Made by a program: the position numbers and the translations under genes. Positions 5,852 through 10,717 of a DNA stretch of 10,717 nucleotides are shown in pieces. Origin of the DNA: JAENVT01 sp031373785 (GTDB lineage: Bacteria; Actinomycetota; Acidimicrobiia; Acidimicrobiales; Ilumatobacteraceae); NCBI GenBank assembly GCA_031373785.1, contig JANMNE010000322.1, positions 1-10,717 on the forward strand, in the 5' to 3' direction. The notes under the pieces were generated by a model, which saw nothing but the letters and a program-made list of their open reading frames with translations, was not told the origin of the DNA and made no database searches. Position 1 is the first letter of the stretch; each line of letters starts with the position of its first letter.

Positions 5852-7020
5852 GCAAGACGATACGAATCGGTGTGATCGGCTTCGGCTGGATGGGTCAGGC
5901 CCACAGTCGCGGGTGCCGGCGAGCGCCGAGCTACTTCCTCGATCGCGACTACGAGCCGCAACTCGTCGTGGTCAGCGATACCGTCGAGGCTCGCCGCGAC
6001 GACGCCGTGCAATCCTTCGGCTACCAACGTGCCGTGGCCGATTGGCACGAGGTGATCGACGCCCCCGACGTCGACGTCGTGTTCGTGACGGCACCCAACA
6101 TGCTGCACGTCGAGATGGTCGAGGCGGCTGCTGCGGCGGGCAAGCCGGTGTTCTGCGAGAAGCCGGTCGGTGGCACACCGCGTCAGACGGTCGCTGCCGA
6201 ACGTGCGGCCCGCCACGCCGGCGTGATCACCGGTGTCGGGTACAACTACCGCTGGGCGCCGTTGGTGCAATATGCCAAACAGTTGATCGACGGTGGCGAG
6301 ATCGGCGAGATCACGAACTACTACGGTCGCTTCTTCTCGATGTACGGCAGCGATCCCATGGGCCTGCTGTCATGGCGCTTCCTGGTCGACCAGGCCGGTC
6401 ACGGCGTCAGCACCGACATCCTCAGCCACTCCGTCGACCTCGGGCACTACCTGGTCGGCGGCATCGCCAAGGTCATGGGCACCGGCGAGACGTTCATCAA
6501 GCAGCGCCCACTGCCAACCGGCGGTGGCACGCACTACGACCGCGGCAAGCCCGGCGACCCGACCGGTGAGGTGACCAATGAGGACTACATCGGGATGATG
6601 TGTGTCTTCGACAGCGGCGCACGCGGCACGTTCGAGGCGTGTCGGTCGATGGTCGGCCCGGAGAGCCGGAACAGCTTTGAGGTCTACGGCACCAAGGGTT
6701 CGATCGCCTGGAACTTCGAGAAGATGAACGAGCTGCGCGTCTACATCGCCGCCGAGCACAAGCACACCGGGTTCACCACGGTGTTCGGCGGCGACCGCTT
6801 CCCACCGCACGGCAACTTCGTGCCGGGCAGCGCCAACAGCATCGGGTTCGAGGATTTGATCTGCATCGAGGATCACGAGTTCCTGCAGTCCGTTGCCGCC
6901 GGCCGTCAGCACACGCCGGGGTTCGGTGAGGCGCTGCAGTACGTGTCGGTGCAAGACGCAGTGCTTCGGAGTTGGGAGAGCGGGCGTTGGGAAGACGTCG
7001 TCTCGTTGAGAGAGGAGTGA
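5848..7020 (+). CDS. Gfo/Idh/MocA family oxidoreductase, probable inositol-derivative dehydrogenase
   Basis: A 390-residue NAD(P)-dependent dehydrogenase. The N-terminal Rossmann domain starts with GFGWMG (11-16). D44 at the end of the second strand suggests NAD preference. FCEKPVGG (102-109) holds the family lysine K105, and GVSTDILSHSVDL (186-198) holds the probable catalytic pair D190/H194. It is longer than the iolG-type protein at the end of the operon, with extra loops around 218-245 and 300-330 (TGGGTHYDRGKPGDPTG and FPPHGNFVPG), and clearly diverged from it. In an inositol operon it plausibly oxidises another isomer (scyllo- or chiro-inositol) or a keto/methyl derivative, but the substrate is not determined by sequence. 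GTG 5848 shares GTGA with the iolB stop. An in-frame ATG at 5788 would add 20 residues before the Rossmann strand and overlap iolB more, so it is less likely. Confidence 0.85.
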   Translation: MSKTIRIGVIGFGWMGQAHSRGCRRAPSYFLDRDYEPQLVVVSDTVEARRDDAVQSFGYQRAVADWHEVIDAPDVDVVFVTAPNMLHVEMVEAAAAAGKPVFCEKPVGGTPRQTVAAERAARHAGVITGVGYNYRWAPLVQYAKQLIDGGEIGEITNYYGRFFSMYGSDPMGLLSWRFLVDQAGHGVSTDILSHSVDLGHYLVGGIAKVMGTGETFIKQRPLPTGGGTHYDRGKPGDPTGEVTNEDYIGMMCVFDSGARGTFEACRSMVGPESRNSFEVYGTKGSIAWNFEKMNELRVYIAAEHKHTGFTTVFGGDRFPPHGNFVPGSANSIGFEDLICIEDHEFLQSVAAGRQHTPGFGEALQYVSVQDAVLRSWESGRWEDVVSLREE

Positions 7021-7022
7021 CC

Positions 7023-8873
7023 ATGGGGACCACACGACTCACGACCGCTGCGGCGATCGTGCGCTACCTGATTGCGCAACGCACGGTGATCGACGACGTC
7101 GATGTGCCGCTGTTCCCGGGCGTCTTCGCGATCTTCGGGCACGGCAACGTGACCAGTCTCGGGCTGGCGCTGCAGGAGGCCGGCGATGCCATGCCGACGT
7201 GGCGCGGGCAGAACGAGCAGGGCATGGGCCTTGCCGCTGTCGGGTATGCCAAGGCGGTGCGCCGGCGCCAGATCATGGTCGCCACGTCGTCGGTCGGGCC
7301 GGGCGCGCTCAACATGGTGACGGCTGCAGGGGTAGCGCACGCCAACCGGCTCCCTGCGCTGTTCCTCGTCGGCGACACGTTCGCCAGCCGCCTGCCCGAC
7401 CCAGTGCTGCAGCAGGTCGAGCACTTCGGTGACCCGACCGTCACGGTCAACGATGCGTTCAAGTCGGTCAGCCGTTACTGGGATCGGATCATGCGTCCCG
7501 AACAGATCATCCACTCGCTGCCGCACGCGGTCGCGGTGATGCTCGACCCGGCCGATTGTGGCCCGGCGGTGATCGCCCTTCCGCAAGACGTGCAGGCCGA
7601 GGCGTTCGACTTCCCCGACGAGTTCTTCACCACGGCGGTTCATCACATTGCTCGGCCACGGCCCGACATCGGGCAACTGGAACGAGCAGTTGCTTCCCTG
7701 AGGGCGGCGAAGCGACCGTTGATCATCGCCGGCGGGGGAGTGCACTACTCGAACGCCAGCGCGGAGCTGGCCGCTTTCGCCGAGGCGCACGGAGTCCCGG
7801 TGGTGGAGACGACGGCAGGCCGCACGTCGCTGCCGGCGATCCACCCGTTCAACGCTGGTCCCGTCGGGGCAACCGGATGCACGAGCGCCAACGACCTGGC
7901 CGGCGCCGCCGATGTGATCCTGGCGGTCGGCACGCGATTGCAGGACTTCACCACCGGCTCGTGGACGGCTTTTGCCCGCGACGCCCAGCTGATCGGGCTG
8001 AACGCAGCGGTGTTCGACGCCGTGAAGCACCGCTCGCTGCCCGTCGTCGGCGATGCTCGTGAAGGTCTGCGCGAGATGGACGAGCGGTTGACCGGCTGGG
8101 TGGCTGACGAGGAATGGGCGATGCGTTGCAAGAACGTGACCGCCGAATACCACGCATACATCGATCGCCTCGCCGATCCGTTGGCCGTGGGCGACAGCGG
8201 ACGGCCCACGTACGCACAGGTGATCGGCGCCGTCGACCGGGCTCAGCAGCCGCGCGACTACGTGTTCGCGGCGGCCGGGGGCCTCCCCGGTGAGCTGATC
8301 AACGGCTGGCGGGCCAAGGAGGTCGGCGACTTCGACTGCGAGTACGGATTCTCGTGCATGGGCTACGAGATCTCTGGGGCGTGGGGCGCCAAGATGGCCC
8401 GCCCCGACGACGAGGTCATCACGTTCGTCGGTGATGGCTCGTACATGATGATGAACAGCGACCTGTACAGCTCGGTGCTCTCCGGTCACAAGCTGATCGT
8501 GATCGTCTGCGACAACGGCGGCTTCGCCGTCATCAACCGGCTGCAGGTCAACCAGGGCGGAGAATCGTTCAACAACCTCATCGCCGATGCCCGCCATCGC
8601 GAGCTCGTCTATGTCGACTTCGCCGCCCACGCCGCGGCGATGGGTTGCGACAGCGAGCGCGTTGCCTCGGTGCACGAGTTGGAGGGTGCCCTCAAACGAG
8701 CACGGCACAACGACCGTACGACGGTGATCGCCTTGAAGACCGACGCCTACTCGTGGACCGGCGGCGGCGCGTTCTGGGAGGTCGGTGTGCCCGAGATCAG
8801 CGACCGGGTCGAAGTACAAGAGGCCAAGGCGAAGATGGTCAGCGGCAAGCAACAGCAGAGGATTGGAACATGA
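7023..8873 (+). CDS. iolD: 3D-(3,5/4)-trihydroxycyclohexane-1,2-dione hydrolase, TPP-dependent
   Basis: A 616-residue thiamine-diphosphate enzyme that hydrolytically opens the cyclic dione made by IolE to give 5-deoxy-D-glucuronate (EC 3.7.1.22). Three TPP-enzyme domains are visible. The N-terminal pyrimidine-binding domain (about 5-205) has E65 in GQNEQGM as the cofactor-activating glutamate. The central domain (about 215-355) contains RPLIIAGGGV. The C-terminal pyrophosphate domain (about 400-575) has GDGSYMMMNSDL (470-481) followed by CDNGGFAVIN (496-505), the metal/diphosphate motif. The segment GVFAIFGHGN (33-42) is typical of IolD. AGAGGAG at 7011-7017 lies five bases before the ATG; the gap to the preceding stop is two bases. 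Length and motifs separate it from acetolactate synthase, which is shorter. Confidence 0.95.
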   Translation: MGTTRLTTAAAIVRYLIAQRTVIDDVDVPLFPGVFAIFGHGNVTSLGLALQEAGDAMPTWRGQNEQGMGLAAVGYAKAVRRRQIMVATSSVGPGALNMVTAAGVAHANRLPALFLVGDTFASRLPDPVLQQVEHFGDPTVTVNDAFKSVSRYWDRIMRPEQIIHSLPHAVAVMLDPADCGPAVIALPQDVQAEAFDFPDEFFTTAVHHIARPRPDIGQLERAVASLRAAKRPLIIAGGGVHYSNASAELAAFAEAHGVPVVETTAGRTSLPAIHPFNAGPVGATGCTSANDLAGAADVILAVGTRLQDFTTGSWTAFARDAQLIGLNAAVFDAVKHRSLPVVGDAREGLREMDERLTGWVADEEWAMRCKNVTAEYHAYIDRLADPLAVGDSGRPTYAQVIGAVDRAQQPRDYVFAAAGGLPGELINGWRAKEVGDFDCEYGFSCMGYEISGAWGAKMARPDDEVITFVGDGSYMMMNSDLYSSVLSGHKLIVIVCDNGGFAVINRLQVNQGGESFNNLIADARHRELVYVDFAAHAAAMGCDSERVASVHELEGALKRARHNDRTTVIALKTDAYSWTGGGAFWEVGVPEISDRVEVQEAKAKMVSGKQQQRIGT

Positions 8874-9685
8874 CGGGGAAGCTCGATGGCAAGGTCATCG
8901 TCATCAGCGGCGGCACGCAAGGCCTTGGTGAGGCCATCGCCCGGCAGGTCGTGGCCGATGGCGCGGCCGGCTTGGTGATCGCCGGTCGCAGCGCCGACAG
9001 AGGTGCGGCCCTGGCGAAGGAGCTCACGGACCTCGGTACGCCAACGACGTTCATCGAGGCCGACATGGAGGATCCGGCAGCACCGCGCGCGGTGATCGAT
9101 GCCGCCGACGAGCAGTTCGGCGTCGTTCACGGTGTGGTCAGCGTTGCCGCTGCAACGTGGCGCGACAACGTGTGGAGCGCGACGACTGACGGCTTCGACC
9201 AGATGATCGCCGTCAACACGCGTGCCCCGCTCTTCTTGATCCAGGCAGCAGCCGAGGTCATGCGCCGCGAGGGCGTTGCCGGTTCGTGCATCACCATCGG
9301 CTCGACCAGCGGCCATGGTGGTCAGCCGTTCATCCTCAGCTACTGCATCTCCAAGGGTGCGCTCGAGACGCTGACCCGCAACCTCGCGTTCTCGCTGATG
9401 CGCCACAAGGTCCGCGTCAACCTGGTGAGCCCCGGCTGGATGGACACCGAGTCGGAGGACGCCACGCAGCGCAAGTTCCACGACGCGACCGATGGCTGGC
9501 TCGAGAAGGCCGAGGTCGGCCAGCCAATGGGGCGGCTGATCAAGCCACCCGAGGTGGCCAAGGTGGTCGCCTTCTACCTCTCCGACGAGTCGGGGATGCT
9601 GACCGGCAACATCGTCGACTACGACCAATCCGTCCTCGGTGCCGGAGATGCACCGAAACCATCACTCCAGGAGACACCACAGTGA
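8870..9685 (+). CDS. Short-chain dehydrogenase/reductase (classical SDR)
   Basis: A 271-residue NAD(P)-dependent oxidoreductase. The cofactor loop is SGGTQGLGEAIA (13-24), a TGxxxGxG variant. The usual NNAG motif is replaced by SVAA (91-94). N116 (AVNTRAP), S145, Y158 and K162 (YCISK) form the catalytic Asn-Ser-Tyr-Lys set. R40 after the second strand (IAGRSADR) suggests possible NADP preference. NLVSPGWMDTES (184-195) is the family's PG loop, and the C-terminus has the LTGNIVDYDQS segment. Its position between iolD and iolG points to oxidation or reduction of an inositol, an inosose or a sugar released from an inositol conjugate; sequence alone does not show the substrate. ATG 8870 overlaps the iolD stop (ATGA), with AGAGGA seven bases ahead. 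Confidence 0.88.
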   Translation: MTGKLDGKVIVISGGTQGLGEAIARQVVADGAAGLVIAGRSADRGAALAKELTDLGTPTTFIEADMEDPAAPRAVIDAADEQFGVVHGVVSVAAATWRDNVWSATTDGFDQMIAVNTRAPLFLIQAAAEVMRREGVAGSCITIGSTSGHGGQPFILSYCISKGALETLTRNLAFSLMRHKVRVNLVSPGWMDTESEDATQRKFHDATDGWLEKAEVGQPMGRLIKPPEVAKVVAFYLSDESGMLTGNIVDYDQSVLGAGDAPKPSLQETPQ

Positions 9686-10689
9686 CCCTCAGAACCGCAG
9701 TCCTCGGCGTCGGCCGAATCGGCAAGATGCATGCCGAACTGCTGGCCCGACAGGTGCCGGGTGCGTCACTGGCGATGGTGCAAGACATCAATGCAGACGC
9801 GGCTGCCGCAGTCGGCAAGCAACTCGACGTGCCGCACACGACCGATGTCGACGTCGTTCTGGCCTCGTCCGACGTCGACGCGGTGGCGATCTGCAGCAGC
9901 ACCGACACCCATGTGCCGTTCTTGATCGCTGCAGCTCGGGCCGGCAAGGCGATCTTCTGCGAGAAGCCGATCTCGCTCGACCTCGCCAAGGTTGACGAGG
10001 CCCTGGCCGTGGTTGCTGCCAGCGGCGTGCCGATCCAGGTGGGGTTCAACCGGCGCTTCGACCCGGCGCACGCCTCGGTGCGCGCTGCGGTGATCGATGG
10101 CTCCGTCGGCGATTTGCACATGTTGCGGATCACCAGCCGCGACCCCGCGCCGCCGCCGATCGCCTACATCAAGGTGTCGGGCGGCATCTTCCTCGACATG
10201 ATGATCCACGACTTCGACATGGCTCGGTTCGTCACGGGCAGCGAGGTGATCGACGTGTACGCGCAGGCTGCGGTTCGCGTCGACCCGGCCATCGGCGAGG
10301 CCGGCGACGTCGACACTGCTGTTGTGATCCTGCGTCACGAGAACGGGTGCATCACCACCATCGACAACAGCCGGCAAGCCGTGTACGGCTACGACCAGCG
10401 TGTCGAGGCGTTCGGCTCGGCCGGCTTGGCCGCGTCGGAGAACGCCGTCACCCACACCGGCATCCGCCGCACGGCCGCTGGTTCGATCGGTTCGACGATT
10501 CCGTACTTCTTCCTCGATCGGTACATCCCCAGTTACATCGACGAGTGGAAGTCGTTCGTCAGCTATGTCATCGACGGCGGACTCTCGCCGGTGTCGGCCA
10601 ACGACGGCCGGGCGCCGCTGGTGATCGGCCTGGCGGCGTGGAAGTCGTACCGCGAGGGCCGCCTGGTGCGCTGCGACGAGATCGGCTGA
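9682..10689 (+). CDS. iolG: Inositol 2-dehydrogenase, Gfo/Idh/MocA family
   Basis: A 335-residue enzyme that oxidises myo-inositol to scyllo-inosose with NAD (EC 1.1.1.18), the entry step of the pathway. The Rossmann loop is GVGRIG (9-14), and D35 after the second strand fits NAD. K95 in FCEKPISLD, D172 and H176 in GGIFLDMMIHDFDM (167-180) match the Lys-Asp-His catalytic set known from Bacillus IolG (K97, D172, H176). GFNRRFDP (121-128) and the DNSRQAVYGYDQR segment (228-240) are also characteristic. Length is normal for IolG. The GTG at 9682 overlaps the SDR stop (GTGA) and has CCAGGAGA about eight bases upstream. The frame is open further 5', but the Rossmann strand begins immediately after this start. 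Confidence 0.9.
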   Translation: MTLRTAVLGVGRIGKMHAELLARQVPGASLAMVQDINADAAAAVGKQLDVPHTTDVDVVLASSDVDAVAICSSTDTHVPFLIAAARAGKAIFCEKPISLDLAKVDEALAVVAASGVPIQVGFNRRFDPAHASVRAAVIDGSVGDLHMLRITSRDPAPPPIAYIKVSGGIFLDMMIHDFDMARFVTGSEVIDVYAQAAVRVDPAIGEAGDVDTAVVILRHENGCITTIDNSRQAVYGYDQRVEAFGSAGLAASENAVTHTGIRRTAAGSIGSTIPYFFLDRYIPSYIDEWKSFVSYVIDGGLSPVSANDGRAPLVIGLAAWKSYREGRLVRCDEIG

Positions 10690-10717
10690 GGCCGGTCACC
10701 GCGGCTGCGCCGCATCA
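10690..10717. other. Short non-coding tail after iolG
   Basis: Twenty-eight bases remain after the iolG stop. They contain a small GC-only hairpin possibility (GCGGC 10701-10705 with GCCGC 10709-10713, three-base loop). This is too short to call a terminator. No ribosome-binding site or start is visible, so it cannot be said whether the operon continues. Confidence 0.4.

Noticed and set aside
6906..8852. 648-codon antisense open frame opposite iolD
   Set aside because: It mirrors the iolD codon pattern and shows no family motif; the sense strand has complete TPP-enzyme signatures.
9286..9681. N-terminal extension of the iolG frame
   Set aside because: The extension overlaps the SDR in another frame and encodes His/Arg/Pro-rich sequence; the Rossmann strand begins right after GTG 9682, which has a good ribosome-binding site.
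6151..9969. 15-bp repeat TTCTGCGAGAAGCCG shared by the two Gfo/Idh genes (6151-6165 and 9955-9969)
   Set aside because: It encodes the conserved FCEKP active-site motif of the family, so shared ancestry and codon bias explain it.
10701..10713. Small GC hairpin after iolG as a terminator
   Set aside because: The stem is only five base pairs, has no U-tract and is cut short by the window end.

Overview
The window is about two-thirds GC, with strong G/C preference at third codon positions, GTG used as a start three times, and genes packed with four-base stop/start overlaps. Gene content and order match the myo-inositol catabolic clusters of Actinomycetota. I infer a high-GC actinobacterium, possibly of the Acidimicrobiia/Ilumatobacter type; the class-level guess is weak because no phylogenetic marker gene is present. 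The first ~80 bases are homopolymer-rich and look unlike the rest, so the window probably begins at or near a contig edge.

Layout, all genes on the + strand: 1-80 low-complexity sequence; 90-128 a long inverted repeat; 183-2300 ABC sugar-transporter permease with a very large extra membrane region; 2297-3091 single-domain ABC ATPase; 3098-4066 iolC-type kinase; 4053-4958 DeoC/Cgl0159-like aldolase; 4955-5851 iolB isomerase; 5848-7020 first Gfo/Idh/MocA dehydrogenase; 7023-8873 iolD; 8870-9685 short-chain dehydrogenase; 9682-10689 iolG-type inositol 2-dehydrogenase; 10690-10717 non-coding tail. Every junction is an overlap of 4 or 14 bases or a gap of 2 or 6 bases, so the nine genes are almost certainly one operon, probably transcribed from upstream of position 183.

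Together they import and degrade inositol. The permease and ATPase take up the cyclitol. IolG oxidises myo-inositol to scyllo-inosose. A dehydratase (IolE, not in the window) would form the cyclic trihydroxy-dione, IolD opens that ring to 5-deoxyglucuronate, IolB isomerises it, IolC phosphorylates it, and the aldolase probably cleaves the product to dihydroxyacetone phosphate and malonic semialdehyde. The second Gfo/Idh enzyme and the SDR probably admit other inositol isomers or derivatives. The periplasmic-type binding protein, IolE, IolA and a regulator are absent and presumably lie outside.

The most unusual object is the permease. Its two conserved halves are separated by roughly 320 extra residues with about ten predicted membrane spans, and a perfect 19-bp direct repeat exactly 840 bp (280 codons) apart lies in this region. 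Other points are the 14-bp-arm inverted repeat upstream, a partial copy of it inside the permease gene, and strong over-representation of CGATCG.
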